This document shows positions 34,329-44,698 of a stretch of DNA of 64,000 bases, piece after piece. The notes below the pieces were generated by a model. That model ran no database searches and was not told where the DNA came from. It was given only the letters and a program-made list of their open reading frames with translations. The number at the start of each line of letters is the position of its first letter. The stretch's first letter is position 1. A program made the translations under genes and the position numbers. Source of the DNA: Streptomyces minutiscleroticus. GTDB lineage: Bacteria; Actinomycetota; Actinomycetes; Streptomycetales; Streptomycetaceae. The stretch spans positions 1 through 64,000 of the forward strand of contig NZ_BMVU01000024.1 of assembly GCF_014650875.1 (NCBI RefSeq). Reading direction: 5' to 3'.

Positions 34329-34578
34329 TGCACCGCGGCCCTCCCTGTCCCTGGGGGTCCCTGGCGGGCGGCCCCCTCGTACGGGGACCGCTCGCCGTCG
34401 CCCATCCATTGACCCTCGGGAGAGGGCGGTCCGCACGTCGAGGCGCCGGGGAGGGGGAGTGGCGGGTGAGAAAGCGTGCGCCGTGGCCACGGCCATGACT
34501 GCGGCTGGGCCGGGCCGGGCTGTGGTCATGGCTCGCGCCGGGACCGGGACCGGATCCGGGGCAGGGGCCCGCTCGGGC

Positions 34579-35457
34579 TCACAGCAGTCCGACCGCCGTG
34601 TCCACCGCCGTCTCCACGCCGCCCTCGGCCGGGTACAGCAGCGACCGGCCGACGACCAGGCCCTGCACGGTCGGCAGCCGCAGCGCCTTGCGCCACCGCT
34701 CGTACGCGCCCTCCTGGTCCCGTCCCACGTCGCCCCCCAGGAGGACGACGGGCAGGGTGGAGGTCTCCAGGACCCCGGCCATGGCGTCGGCGTCGTCGGT
34801 GACCGGGAGCTTCAGCCAGGTGTAGGCGGAGGTGCCGCCCAGGCCGGAGGCGACGGCGATGGACCGGGTGACGGCCTCGGCGCTCAGGTCGTTGTGGACC
34901 ACGCCGTCGATCCGGCGGCTGACGAACGGCTCGACGAACACCGGCAGCCGCAGCTCCGCCATGGCGTCGACGGCCCGCGCGGCGGACTCCAGCGTGGTGA
35001 GGGAGCCGGGGTCGGCGTAGTCGATGCGCAGCAGCAGCTTGCCCGCGTCGAAGCGGAGGCGGGCGAGGTCCCGGGCGCGGTGGCCGGTGAAGCGGTCGTC
35101 CATCTCGAAGACGGCGCCGGCCAGGCCGCCGCGGTTCATCGAGCCCATGACGACCTTGTTCTCCAGGGCCCCGAGCAGCAGCAGGTCCTCCAGCACGTCG
35201 GCGCCGGCGAGCACCCCGTCCACGCCGGGCCGGGACAGCGCGACGCACAGCCGCTCCAGCAGGTCGGCCCGGTTGGCCATGGCGAGGCGGCGGTCGCCGA
35301 CCGCGAGCGCGCCGCGCGCCGGGTGGTCGGCGGCGACGATCAGGAGCCGTCCGCTCTCGCCGATCAGCGGGCGGCGGGCACGGGCGGCGGCCGCCTCGGC
35401 GACGGCCTCGGGACGCCGGGCTCTCACCGTGACCAGATCGGGGATGCCGATACTCAA
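34579..35457 (-). CDS. Cgl0159-like (beta/alpha)8 aldolase-type protein
   Basis: A 292-aa class I aldolase-like TIM barrel: RLLIVAADHPARGALAVGD near the start, VDGVLAGADVLEDLLLLGAL, KLLLRIDYADPGSLTTL, and the putative Schiff-base lysine in AYTWLKLPVTDD. Related proteins (Cgl0159, IolC/LacD-like) sit in myo-inositol catabolic clusters, so a role in inositol or another sugar acid is likely. A TTGACA promoter lies 98 bp before the start. It is divergent from an IolE-like gene. Confidence 0.75.
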   Translation of the reverse strand: MSIGIPDLVTVRARRPEAVAEAAAARARRPLIGESGRLLIVAADHPARGALAVGDRRLAMANRADLLERLCVALSRPGVDGVLAGADVLEDLLLLGALENKVVMGSMNRGGLAGAVFEMDDRFTGHRARDLARLRFDAGKLLLRIDYADPGSLTTLESAARAVDAMAELRLPVFVEPFVSRRIDGVVHNDLSAEAVTRSIAVASGLGGTSAYTWLKLPVTDDADAMAGVLETSTLPVVLLGGDVGRDQEGAYERWRKALRLPTVQGLVVGRSLLYPAEGGVETAVDTAVGLL

Positions 35458-35530
35458 GGGAGGCTCTCTTTCCGGAGGTCGGATCGGCGGGCACCGGCGG
35501 CGCGCCGGCCGTGGGGCGCGGAGCCCTCCA

Positions 35531-35560
35531 GGTGTAGGACTTTCCCCGGCGCACTGTCAA
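35531..35560 (-). promoter_or_regulatory. promoter of the Cgl0159-like gene
   Basis: On the minus strand, TTGACA (35560-35555), an 18-bp spacer and TACACC (35536-35531) form a good HrdB-type promoter about 75 bp before the ATG. Confidence 0.6.
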
Positions 35561-35590
35561 GCGTTTGTACTTACATACTGACCTGCGCGT

Positions 35591-35633
35591 CATGGTGTCC
35601 GGACAAACCATGGACAGCGGGCACCTCAGGTGC
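35591..35633. promoter_or_regulatory. two operator-like dyads in the divergent gap
   Basis: CATGG-TGTCCGGACA-AA-CCATG (35591-35612, inner 10-bp palindrome TGTCCGGACA) and GCACCT-C-AGGTGC (35621-35633) lie between the divergent sugar genes. They are candidate sites for a shared repressor not encoded nearby. Confidence 0.5.
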
Positions 35634-35709
35634 TTGGATCGCGCCGAGCGCGGCATCCGTGTGAACGGACAGGAACCGGACCGAGGTCCGGGCCGGAAGG
35701 GACTTCGCG

Positions 35710-36612
35710 ATGACCACTGCCCTCGACCGCATCCGGGTCGGCTCGGCACCCGACTCGTGGGGGGTCTGGTTCCCCGACGACCCGCGGCAGGTGCCCTGGG
35801 AACGCTTCCTGGACGAGGTGGCCGAGGCGGGCTACGCGTGGATCGAACTCGGGCCGTACGGCTATCTGCCGACCGACCCCGCGCGCCTCACCGACGAGGT
35901 GGACCGGCGCGGGCTGCGCGTGTCGGCCGGCACCGTCTTCACCTCGCTGCACCGCGGCCCGGCCGTCTGGGACGCCACCTGGGAGCAGGTCGGCCGGGTC
36001 GCGGAGCTCACCCGCGCCATGGGCGCGCGGCACCTCGTGGTCATCCCGTCCTTCTGGCGGGACGACCGGACGGCCGAGATCGTCGAGCCGCCCGAGCTGA
36101 CCGGCGAGCAGTGGGCGCACCTCACCGGAGGCATGGAGCGGCTCGGCCGCGAGGTCCGCGAGCGCTACGGGCTCGACATCGTCGTGCACCCGCACGCCGA
36201 CACGCACATCGACACCGAGGAGCACGTCGAGCGCTTCCTCGACGCCACCGACGGCGACCTGGTCGACCTGTGCCTGGACACCGGCCACTACGCCTACTGC
36301 GGCGGCGACAGCGTCAAGCTGATCGAGACGTACGGCGAGCGCATCGGGTACCTGCACCTCAAGCAGGTGGACCCGGAGATCCTCGCCGACGTCGTGGCGA
36401 ACGGGGTGCCGTTCGGGCCGGCCGTGCAGCGTGGTGTGATGTGCGAGCCCCCCAAGGGCGTCCCGGCGCTCGAACCGGTGCTCACCGCCGCGCAGGGCCT
36501 GGGCGTGGACCTCTTCGCCATCGTCGAGCAGGACATGTACCCGTGCGAGCCCGACCGCCCGCTGCCGGTCGCCCGGCGCACCCGCCGCTTCCTGCGCTCC
36601 TGCGGCGCCTGA
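35710..36612 (+). CDS. sugar phosphate isomerase/epimerase, IolE-like
   Basis: A 300-aa xylose-isomerase-like TIM barrel. The start RVGSAPDSWGVWFPDDPRQ and AGYAWIELGPYGYLPTDP resemble IolE (2-keto-myo-inositol dehydratase) and IolI/IolH. Metal ligands are probably in VVHPHADTHI, LCLDTGHYAYCGGD and IGYLHLKQVDP, and a late Glu in FAIVEQDMYPCEPDRP. It probably acts in inositol-type sugar catabolism together with the divergent aldolase-like gene. GGAAGG precedes the ATG. The exact substrate is uncertain. Confidence 0.8.
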   Translation: MTTALDRIRVGSAPDSWGVWFPDDPRQVPWERFLDEVAEAGYAWIELGPYGYLPTDPARLTDEVDRRGLRVSAGTVFTSLHRGPAVWDATWEQVGRVAELTRAMGARHLVVIPSFWRDDRTAEIVEPPELTGEQWAHLTGGMERLGREVRERYGLDIVVHPHADTHIDTEEHVERFLDATDGDLVDLCLDTGHYAYCGGDSVKLIETYGERIGYLHLKQVDPEILADVVANGVPFGPAVQRGVMCEPPKGVPALEPVLTAAQGLGVDLFAIVEQDMYPCEPDRPLPVARRTRRFLRSCGA

Positions 36613-36754
36613 GCGGACGCGGCGCGGCCCTCCACGGACGCCGTGACGGGCCCTCGCGAACGAGCGGCGGGCTCCCGCCGACGGGCAGCGGTTCTCCGCG
36701 GACGGGCGGCGGGGTCCTCACGAACCGGCGGCGGGACCCTCACGAACGGGCGGC

Positions 36755-36790
36755 GGGGCGGGCCGGGGCGGACACGCCCCGGCCCGCCCC
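36755..36790. terminator. bidirectional terminator
   Basis: A 16-bp perfect stem GGGGCGGGCCGGGGCG with its complement around GACA, between the IolE-like gene and the convergent DUF3140 gene. It is preceded by short GACGGGCGGCGGG-like repeats (36690-36755). Confidence 0.75.
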
Positions 36791-36815
36791 GCGATGCCCG
36801 TGACGTCCCGGCCGG

Positions 36816-37178
36816 TCAGGCGGACGCTCCGGGCGACGTCTTCGCGGACGGCTTGAGCGGGTCGTGGCCCAGTGACATCAGCCGGTGGCGGCGCTCGGTC
36901 CCGTACGCCTGCGGCTCCTTCTCCAGGTCCGTCTGCGACTCCAGGGTGTCCACCACCCGGCGCATCACCTCGACGTCGGCCTCGGTGAGGTCCACGCGGC
37001 GCTTCTGGAGGATGCCCAGCACGTGCTGACCGGTGGGCGAGCCCGCCTGGTCGGGAAGCGGTTCGGTGTCCTCGTGCGCGTCCTCCGTCTTGAGCCAGGC
37101 GGAGAGTTCGGCCGAGGTCATGTTCACCAGGCGGTGGAACTCCTCCCACAGCGCGTCGAGTTCCAGGGTGTCGGCCAT
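36816..37178 (-). CDS. DUF3140 protein
   Basis: A 120-aa protein matching the DUF3140 pattern: LDALWEEFHRLVNMTSAELSAWLKTEDA, then LPDQAGSPTGQHVLGILQKRRVDLTEADVEVMRRVVDTLES. It is cytoplasmic, helical and of unknown function, found widely in actinobacteria. AAGGGA stands before the ATG at 37178. It stands alone between two terminators. Confidence 0.85.
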   Translation of the reverse strand: MADTLELDALWEEFHRLVNMTSAELSAWLKTEDAHEDTEPLPDQAGSPTGQHVLGILQKRRVDLTEADVEVMRRVVDTLESQTDLEKEPQAYGTERRHRLMSLGHDPLKPSAKTSPGASA

Positions 37179-37316
37179 GGCGCGTCCCTTCCGTTCTCGT
37201 CTCGCGGTCGTACCGCGGTGCGAGTGCCCGGAGCGGAACGGCGGAAACACGGGGGCCGACCACCGCGGCGGGCGCTCCCGGCCCCGGTCCGGGGCGTCCT
37301 GACCGGACCGTCCTCT

Positions 37317-37343
37317 CCGGCCGCCCCGCTCCGGGGCGGCCGG
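37317..37343 (-). terminator. terminator hairpin
   Basis: A 12-bp stem CCGGCCGCCCCG/CGGGGCGGCCGG with a 3-nt loop, 65 bp downstream of the hydrolase stop on the minus strand. Confidence 0.6.
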
Positions 37344-37407
37344 GTCCGGCCCTGCCCCGTCCGGCCCTGCCCCGTCCGGCCGGCCCGCTCGGTCCGCGGG
37401 CACCCGC

Positions 37408-38217
37408 TCAGTCCGCGAGCACCCGGTCGACGAAGCGCGTCACCTCGCAGAGCACCTCGGTCCGGTTCGTCTCGTTGAAGACCTCGTGCCGCGCGCCCGG
37501 GTACACACGCTCGGCGCAGTCGGTGCCGCGCAGCTCCGCCACGCCGGGGCGGCTGCCCTCCAGTGGCACGATCCGGTCGTCGCCGCCGTGCACCCACAGC
37601 AGCGGCAGCGGACCCACGTCCCCGCCCTTGGAGACCGTCTCCTGGGCGCGGACCAGCGCCTCCAGCGTCGGCCGCTTGAACGGGCCGTGCCACACCAGCG
37701 GGTCCGCCGCGTACGCCTCGCCGACCTCCGGGGCGCGCGAGAGCGTGGCCGGGTCGATGGGCACGTCGGGCAGCTCGTCCAGCGCGAGCAGCCGGCGGGG
37801 CAGCTCCCAGGACCCGATCACCGGTCCGGACAGGACGAGACCGGCCAGTCCGTCGCCGTACCGCTGGGCGTACCGGGCGGCGATCAGGCCGCCCATGGAG
37901 TGTCCGATCAGCACCACCGGCACGTCGGGGTGGGCGGTGCGCGCCACCTCCTCCACCGCGCGCACGTCGGTGACCACGTCCTCGAAGTCCTCGATCAGCA
38001 CGCGCTCGCCCGCCGACCGGCCGTGCCCCGTGTGGTCGGGCCCGTACACCGCCGCGCCGTGCCCGGTCAGCAGGTCGGCCACGTGCTCGTACCGGCCGAC
38101 GTGCTCGCCGTAGCCGTGGACGAGCAGGGCGACGTAGCGCGGGTCCTCCCGGGGCCACTCGCGGACCGCGAGCGTGCCGTGGGTCCCCGTGAGGGTGTGT
38201 TCGCGCGAGTGGGTCAT
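37408..38217 (-). CDS. alpha/beta hydrolase, monoacylglycerol-lipase-like
   Basis: A 269-aa serine hydrolase of the Hydrolase_4 group: LLVHGYGEHVGRYEHVADLL (oxyanion region), GPDHTGHGRSAGERVL, nucleophile elbow GHSMGG, LWVHGGDDRIVP (Asp) and GARHEVFNE (His). It probably releases fatty acids from monoacylglycerols. The divergent beta-oxidation-type genes (thiolase, acyl-CoA ligase) fit that role. GGAGGAG 3 nt before the ATG at 38217 decides the start over an earlier one at 38247. Confidence 0.9.
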   Translation of the reverse strand: MTHSREHTLTGTHGTLAVREWPREDPRYVALLVHGYGEHVGRYEHVADLLTGHGAAVYGPDHTGHGRSAGERVLIEDFEDVVTDVRAVEEVARTAHPDVPVVLIGHSMGGLIAARYAQRYGDGLAGLVLSGPVIGSWELPRRLLALDELPDVPIDPATLSRAPEVGEAYAADPLVWHGPFKRPTLEALVRAQETVSKGGDVGPLPLLWVHGGDDRIVPLEGSRPGVAELRGTDCAERVYPGARHEVFNETNRTEVLCEVTRFVDRVLAD

Positions 38218-38292
38218 CGCTCCTCCATCGTCGTCGGCCGAGGTCACGGGGGATCTTCCCAGGGAGCCGGGCAGCGGTCTATAGTCCGAAAC

Positions 38293-38303
38293 TAGCAGTG
38301 CTA
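38293..38303. promoter_or_regulatory. TAGCA-G-TGCTA operator candidate
   Basis: A perfect 11-bp palindrome in the AT-rich 117-bp gap between the divergent hydrolase and thiolase genes, 32 bp before the thiolase start. TATAGT at 38280-38285 may be a -10 box. It fits a TetR-type fatty-acid repressor site. Confidence 0.5.
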
Positions 38304-38334
38304 ATTAAGTGTGGTTCAGTGAGGAGCCGTCACC

Positions 38335-39509
<1,175 letters not shown>

Positions 39510-39522
<13 letters not shown>

Positions 39523-39561
39523 CCCGGAGGGACCTCGAACGTCCCTGACCCGGAGGGACCT
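39510..39561 (+). repeat. 26-bp tandem duplication at the thiolase stop
   Basis: CGAACGCCCCTGACCCGGAG... (39510-39535) is repeated at 39536-39561 with one difference. The first copy contains the last codons and stop of the thiolase gene, the second lies just after it. It is a recent slippage duplication. Confidence 0.8.
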
Positions 39562-39602
39562 CCGGACCCCCCACCAGTACGCAAGAAACGGAGCACCCCT
39601 CC

Positions 39603-41159
39603 ATGGCAACCCTGTCCGTCGCCGCGATCCTCGCCGAGAACGCCCGCCGCCGCCCCGCGAGGACGGCCCTGGTCGAGGGAGACCTGCGGCTGACCTTCGC
39701 CGAGGTGTGGGAGCGCGCCCGCGCCCAGGCCGGCGCCCTCGCCGCGCTGGGGGTACGGCCGGGGGACCGGGTGGCGCTGATGGCACCCAACACCGCCGAC
39801 TTCCCGCACGCCTACTACGCGATCGTGGCGGCGGGCGCCGTCGTCGTCCCCGTCCACCTGCTCCTCACCGCCGAGGAGGTCGAGCACGTCCTGAGGGACA
39901 GCGGGGCGGGCCTGCTGCTGTGCCACCCGGCGCAGGCGGGGACGGGAGCCGCGGCGGCGCGGGCGGCGGGCGTGCGCGTGGTCGCCCTGGGCGCGGAGTT
40001 CGAGGAGCTGGCGGCGCGGGCCGAGCCGCTGCCCTCGTACGTCGGGCGCGAGGCGGACGACCCGGCGGTCGTCTTCTACACCAGCGGCACCACCGGCGTC
40101 CCCAAGGGCGCCGTGCTCAGCCACTTCAACATCGTGATGAACGCGACCGTCAACGCCTTCGACGCCAACGACCTGCGCTCCGACGACGTCGCGCTCGGCG
40201 CGCTGCCACTGTTCCACGCCTTCGGGCAGACCGTCTCGCTCAACTCCACCTGGCGCGCGGGCGCCACGCTGGTCCTGCTGCCGCGCTTCGACGCGGCGAA
40301 GGCGATCGAGCTGATGGTGCGCGAGGGCGTGAACACCTTCCACGGCGTGCCCACGATGTACGTGGGCCTCGTGGCGGCCGCCGCCGAGGCCGCCGAGCTG
40401 CCCGCGCTGCGCGTGTGCGTCTCCGGCGGCGCCTCGCTGCCCGTCGCCGTCCTCGAACGCTTCGAGGCCGCCTTCGGTACGAAGGTCTACGAGGGCTACG
40501 GGCTCTCGGAGACCTCGCCGAGCGCGACGGTGAACCAGCCGCTGCTCGGCACCCGGCCCGGCACCATCGGGCACCCCCTGTGGGGCGTGGAGGTGGAGAT
40601 CGCCCGCGCCGAGGTCGAGGAGCGGATCGAGCTGCTGCCGGCGGGGGAGACGGGCGAGGTCGTCGTCCGCGGCCACAACGTGTTCTCGGGGTATCTCGGC
40701 CGTCCCGAGGAGACCGCGAAGGCGCTGGTCGACGGCTGGTTCCGCACCGGCGACCTCGGCACCAAGGACGAGGACGGCTTCCTGCGGATCGTCGACCGCA
40801 AGAAGGACGTCATCATCCGCGGCGGCTACAACGTCTACCCGCGCGAGGTCGAGGAGGCCCTGATGCGGCACCCCGCCGTCGCCCAGGCCGCCGTGATCGG
40901 GGTACCGGACGACCTGCACGGCGAGGAGGTCTGCGCGGTGGTCGTCCGCGCCCCGGAGGAGACCGGAGCCGGGACGGACGGCGGGGCCGGGGCCGGGACC
41001 GAGGCCGGGAGCGTCGACGCGGCCGCGCTCACGGCCTGGTGCAAGGAGCGCCTGGGGCGGCACAAGTACCCGCGCCGCGTCGAGTTCGCCGACGACCTGC
41101 CGCTCGGCCCCAGCATGAAGGTGCTGAAGCGGGAGCTGCGGGCGCGGTACGCGGAGTGA
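39603..41159 (+). CDS. acyl-CoA synthetase (AMP-forming)
   Basis: A 518-aa ANL-superfamily ligase: the P-loop FYTSGTTGVPKGAVLSH, LPLFHAFGQTVSLNST, YGLSETSPSATVNQ, WFRTGDLGTKDEDGFLRIVDRKKDVI and the C-terminal catalytic lysine in LGPSMKVLKRELR. It activates a fatty or aromatic carboxylic acid to its CoA thioester and probably works with the thiolase upstream. An insertion rich in Gly/Ala/Thr near residue 460 (TGAGTDGGAGAGTEAG) is unusual. GGAGC lies before the ATG. Confidence 0.92.
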   Translation: MATLSVAAILAENARRRPARTALVEGDLRLTFAEVWERARAQAGALAALGVRPGDRVALMAPNTADFPHAYYAIVAAGAVVVPVHLLLTAEEVEHVLRDSGAGLLLCHPAQAGTGAAAARAAGVRVVALGAEFEELAARAEPLPSYVGREADDPAVVFYTSGTTGVPKGAVLSHFNIVMNATVNAFDANDLRSDDVALGALPLFHAFGQTVSLNSTWRAGATLVLLPRFDAAKAIELMVREGVNTFHGVPTMYVGLVAAAAEAAELPALRVCVSGGASLPVAVLERFEAAFGTKVYEGYGLSETSPSATVNQPLLGTRPGTIGHPLWGVEVEIARAEVEERIELLPAGETGEVVVRGHNVFSGYLGRPEETAKALVDGWFRTGDLGTKDEDGFLRIVDRKKDVIIRGGYNVYPREVEEALMRHPAVAQAAVIGVPDDLHGEEVCAVVVRAPEETGAGTDGGAGAGTEAGSVDAAALTAWCKERLGRHKYPRRVEFADDLPLGPSMKVLKRELRARYAE

Positions 41160-41317
41160 GGCCGGCCGGCGCCGGACGGGCCGGCGACGACTGCGCGCCG
41201 CGCCGCCCGGCGGACCGGCGACGACCGTACGCCTCGCCCGGCGGTGTCGTTTGGCGGCGCCGTCCGTGAGACGCCGGCGCCCGCGGCATATAGGTGCACG
41301 TAGCATCGGGTCCCGCA

Positions 41318-42094
41318 ATGGACACGATGACGCTCTGGCACCTCTCCACCGGGGAGTTCGCCGCCCTCGCAGCCGCCGCCCTGCTCGTCGGCTTCTCCAA
41401 GACGGCCGTCAGCGGGGCCAACACGGTCAGCCTCGCGATCTTCGCGGCCGTCCTGCCCGCCCGCGAGTCCACCGGCGTCCTGCTGCCGGTCCTCATCGTC
41501 GGGGACGTGCTCGCCGTGCTCACCTACCGGCGGCACGCCCACTGGCCCACGCTGTGGCGGCTGTTCCCGGCGGTCGCCGCGGGCGTCGTCGTCGGCACCC
41601 TCTTCCTGCTGTGGGCCGACGACGCGGCCGTCCGCGTCTCGATCGGCGTGATCCTGCTGGTGATGGCCGGGGTCACGGTGTGGCGGCGGCGCCGGGCCGA
41701 CCGGGAGGAGGAGGGCCCGGAGCCGGTGGCCTCGCGCGCCGGGCGGGTCAAGGCCCGCTCCTACGGGGTGCTCGGCGGCTTCACCACCATGGTCGCCAAC
41801 GCGGGCGGCCCCGTGATGTCGATGTACCTGCTCTCGGCGGGCTTCCGCAAGCTCGGCTTCCTCGGCACCTCGGCGTTCTTCTTCCTGATCGTCAACGTCT
41901 CCAAGGTGCCCTTCAGCGTCGGCCTCGGCCTGATCGACGGCCGCTCGCTGCTGCTCGACGCGGTGCTGGCGCTGTTCGTGCTGCCCGGAGCCCTGATCGG
42001 CAAGTTCGCCGTCGACCGGATCGACCAGCGCCTCTTCGAGCGGCTCGTGATCGCCGCGACGGTGCTGGGCGGGCTCCAGCTCCTGCTGCGCTGA
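41318..42094 (+). CDS. TauE/SafE-family anion permease
   Basis: A 258-aa membrane protein with about eight hydrophobic segments. The first family repeat is LLVGFSKTAVSGANTVSLAIFAAVLPARESTG and the second GVLGGFTTMVANAGGPVMSMYLLSAGF, as usual for sulfite/organosulfonate exporters. A cytoplasmic Arg/Glu-rich loop separates the halves. The substrate is unknown. The ATG at 41318 is preferred to one 24 bp earlier because the hydrophobic core follows closely. Confidence 0.88.
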   Translation: MDTMTLWHLSTGEFAALAAAALLVGFSKTAVSGANTVSLAIFAAVLPARESTGVLLPVLIVGDVLAVLTYRRHAHWPTLWRLFPAVAAGVVVGTLFLLWADDAAVRVSIGVILLVMAGVTVWRRRRADREEEGPEPVASRAGRVKARSYGVLGGFTTMVANAGGPVMSMYLLSAGFRKLGFLGTSAFFFLIVNVSKVPFSVGLGLIDGRSLLLDAVLALFVLPGALIGKFAVDRIDQRLFERLVIAATVLGGLQLLLR

Positions 42095-42223
42095 CCGTGC
42101 CGGCCGGGAGGCCCGGACGCTGGGGGGCGCGCCGACCGGCGTCGGCCGGACGGGCCGGACGGCCCGGACCGCCCGGTCGCGGCCCGGCTGCGGCCCGGTC
42201 GCGGTCCGGCCGCGGTCCGGTCG

Positions 42224-44407
42224 TCAGCGCGCGCCCGCCGAGGCCGTCGCGCGCGCCGGGGCGTCGAGGTGCGACCCCGAGGCGAACCCGGTCGTCAGGT
42301 CCTCGACCAGCAGGCGTTTGGCGATGGCGTCGACCGCGGCGCGCAGGTCCTGCCCGGACGGGCGGCCCAGGGACCGCTCCACGCGCTGCGTCAGCCAGGC
42401 GGCCCACGCCTCGCTGATCACCCGCGCCTCGCGCGCGCCGGCCGGTGTGTGCGAGAAGAACGCGCCGTCGCGGGTGAGATAGCCCTCCTCGACCATCCGC
42501 TCGAAGACGGGCACCAGCACCTCGGGCGGCATCCGGCGGCGGGCGGAGATCAGCCCGAGACGGGCGTGGCCGACCAGCCGGGTGTACAGGTCGACCTGCA
42601 TGACGGCCCAGGCGCCCGCCCGGTCGAGCCGGGTGTCGGACTCGGCGACGATCCGCCCGGCGGTCTCCAGCGTCGTACTGCCGATGATCCTCCCGACGGC
42701 GGACTCCAGCACCTGGCGGGAGTCCGCGGGGGAGGGGGAGGCGAAGCCCTCGCCCATGTCCGAGGAGCCGAGCCGGGCGCTGTCGCGCAGCCGCACCTGC
42801 TTCAGGAACAGTGCGACCACGAAGCTCAGCAGCGCCACCGGGACCGTCCACAGGAACACGGTCCGCAGCGTGTCCGCGTACGCGCCGATGAGGGGCGCGG
42901 CCGCCGCCGAGGGCAGGTCGTGCAGCCCTTCGGGGCTGGTGGCGGCCCGGCCGATGACCGTCGGATCGGCGGCGCCGGTGCGGGCGGCCTCGGCGACGCC
43001 GTCGGTGAGGTTCGGCCGCAGCGTGTTGGCGTAGATGGTGCCGAACACGGCGGTGCCGAACGAGCTGCCCAGCGTACGGAAGAAGGTGACGCCGGAGGTG
43101 GCCGTGCCCAGGTCGGCGTAGTCCACGGTGTTCTGCACGGCGATCGTCAGGACCTGCATGGACAGGCCGATGCCGGCGCCGAGCACGAGCATGTACAGCG
43201 ACTCCAGCCAGCCGCTGGTGCCCGCGTCCATCAGGGACAGCAGGAAGAGACCGAGCGCCATGACCAGCGAGCCGATGATGGGGAAGATCCGGTACGTGCC
43301 GGTCTTGCCGACGACGTTGCCGCTGATGACGGACATGACCAGCAGCCCGACCACCATCGGCAGCGTGCGCACGCCGGAGATCGTGGCCGAGTCGCCGTCC
43401 ACGTACTGCAGGTAGGTCGGCAGGAAGGTCAGCGCGCCGAGCATGGCGAAGCCGACGATGAAGCTCAGGATCGAGCAGACGGTGAAGACCGGGTTGCGGA
43501 ACAGGCGCATCGGCAGCATGGGCTGCGCCGCGCGCGTCTCGGCCAGGCAGAACAGGGCGAGGGCGACGACGCCGCCCGCGAAGAGGCCGATGATGACCGG
43601 CGAGCCCCAGGCGTACTCGTTGCCGCCCCAGCTCGTCGCCAGGATGAGGGCGCTCGCGCCGATCGCGACCAGCGCGATGCCCAGGTAGTCGATCACCGGG
43701 CGGGAGGCCGACTTCACCACCGGGATGGTGCGGGCCGCGGCGATGACGACGACGATCGCGACGGGCACGTTGACGTAGAAGGCCCAGCGCCAGCTGAGGT
43801 GGTCGGTGAACAGGCCGCCCAGCAGCGGCCCGACGACCGTGGCCAGGCCGAACACCGCGCCGATCGCGCCCTGGTACTTGCCGCGCTCGCGCAGCGGGAT
43901 CACGTCGGCGATCAGCGCCATCGCCGTGACCATCAGGCCGCCGGCGCCGACGCCCTGCATGGCCCGCCACACGATCAGCAGGGTCATGTTGCCGGCGAGG
44001 CCGCACAGGAAGGACCCGACGACGAAGACGACCGCCGAGACCTGGAAGACCACCTTGCGGCCGAACAGGTCGCCGAACTTGCCGACCAGCACCGTGGCGA
44101 CGGTCTCCGCGAGCAGGTAGCTCGTGACCACCCACGACATGTGCTCGGCCCCGCCCAGGTCCGACACGATCGTGGGCAGCGCGGTGCCGACGATGGTCTG
44201 GTCGAGGGCCGCGAGCAGCATCCCGAGCACGATCGTCACGACGATGACGTTGCGGCGGCGGGAGTCCAGGACGGGCGGCTGCGGCGCGGCGGGCGCGCCG
44301 CCCCCCGCGGACCCGGCGGGCCGCCCGGCGGACGGGGACACGGTGGCGTCGGAGGTCGTCGGAGGCGTCACATCCGCCACTCTCACACCGATGGGTGGAG
44401 TGTGCAT
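42224..44407 (-). CDS. DHA2-family MFS exporter with a C-terminal helical domain
   Basis: A 727-aa protein. Fourteen transmembrane helices (about 50-560) have the drug-exporter motifs LLAALDQTIVGTALPTIVSDLGG and GKFGDLFGRK. This fits the EmrB/QacA group of proton-driven drug pumps. After the last helix there is an unusual cytoplasmic extension of about 160 residues. Its QVDLYTRLVGHARLGLISARRRM, VLVPVFERMVEEGYLTRDGAFFSHTPAGAREARVI and final helices resemble a winged-helix fold. The start is uncertain: ATG 44407 or downstream GTG codons at about 44383. It could export an antibiotic or lipid. Confidence 0.87.
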   Translation of the reverse strand: MHTPPIGVRVADVTPPTTSDATVSPSAGRPAGSAGGGAPAAPQPPVLDSRRRNVIVVTIVLGMLLAALDQTIVGTALPTIVSDLGGAEHMSWVVTSYLLAETVATVLVGKFGDLFGRKVVFQVSAVVFVVGSFLCGLAGNMTLLIVWRAMQGVGAGGLMVTAMALIADVIPLRERGKYQGAIGAVFGLATVVGPLLGGLFTDHLSWRWAFYVNVPVAIVVVIAAARTIPVVKSASRPVIDYLGIALVAIGASALILATSWGGNEYAWGSPVIIGLFAGGVVALALFCLAETRAAQPMLPMRLFRNPVFTVCSILSFIVGFAMLGALTFLPTYLQYVDGDSATISGVRTLPMVVGLLVMSVISGNVVGKTGTYRIFPIIGSLVMALGLFLLSLMDAGTSGWLESLYMLVLGAGIGLSMQVLTIAVQNTVDYADLGTATSGVTFFRTLGSSFGTAVFGTIYANTLRPNLTDGVAEAARTGAADPTVIGRAATSPEGLHDLPSAAAAPLIGAYADTLRTVFLWTVPVALLSFVVALFLKQVRLRDSARLGSSDMGEGFASPSPADSRQVLESAVGRIIGSTTLETAGRIVAESDTRLDRAGAWAVMQVDLYTRLVGHARLGLISARRRMPPEVLVPVFERMVEEGYLTRDGAFFSHTPAGAREARVISEAWAAWLTQRVERSLGRPSGQDLRAAVDAIAKRLLVEDLTTGFASGSHLDAPARATASAGAR

Positions 44408-44503
44408 GCGGAGACTGTCCGGGCGGGTGGGACGGAGCCCGGGAGGGGCGGGACCGGGAGGGACGAGGGCCGGGAGGGACGGAGCCCGGGAGGGACGAGG
44501 GCC

Positions 44504-44590
44504 GGGAGGGTACGGGGGCCGGGAGGGTACGGGGGCCGGGAGGGTACGGGGGCCGGGAGGGTACGGGGGCCGGGAGGGTACGGGGCGCGC
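44504..44590 (-). repeat. 17-bp tandem repeat array
   Basis: Five copies of GGGAGGGTACGGGGGCC with exact 17-bp period (44504, 44521, 44538, 44555, 44572), preceded by degenerate copies from about 44440. The array lies about 100 bp upstream of the exporter start. A second short repeat (TTCGGTGGCGGGGCGC-like) follows to 44660. Confidence 0.85.
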
Positions 44591-44698
44591 ACTCGGCGGC
44601 GGGGCGCAGCTTCGGTGGCGGGGCGCGGTTTCGGTGGCGGGAGGCGGCTCCGGTGGCAGGGCGCCCCACCGCCGGAGTTCCTCCGCGACCGGCGCGCC

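Noticed and set aside
42095..42223. GCGGCCCGGTC-type short repeats after the TauE gene
   Set aside because: Low-complexity GC repeats without a clear period or secondary signal; noted only.
44504..44590. Possible CRISPR array
   Set aside because: Units are contiguous 17-bp tandem repeats with no spacers and no cas genes.
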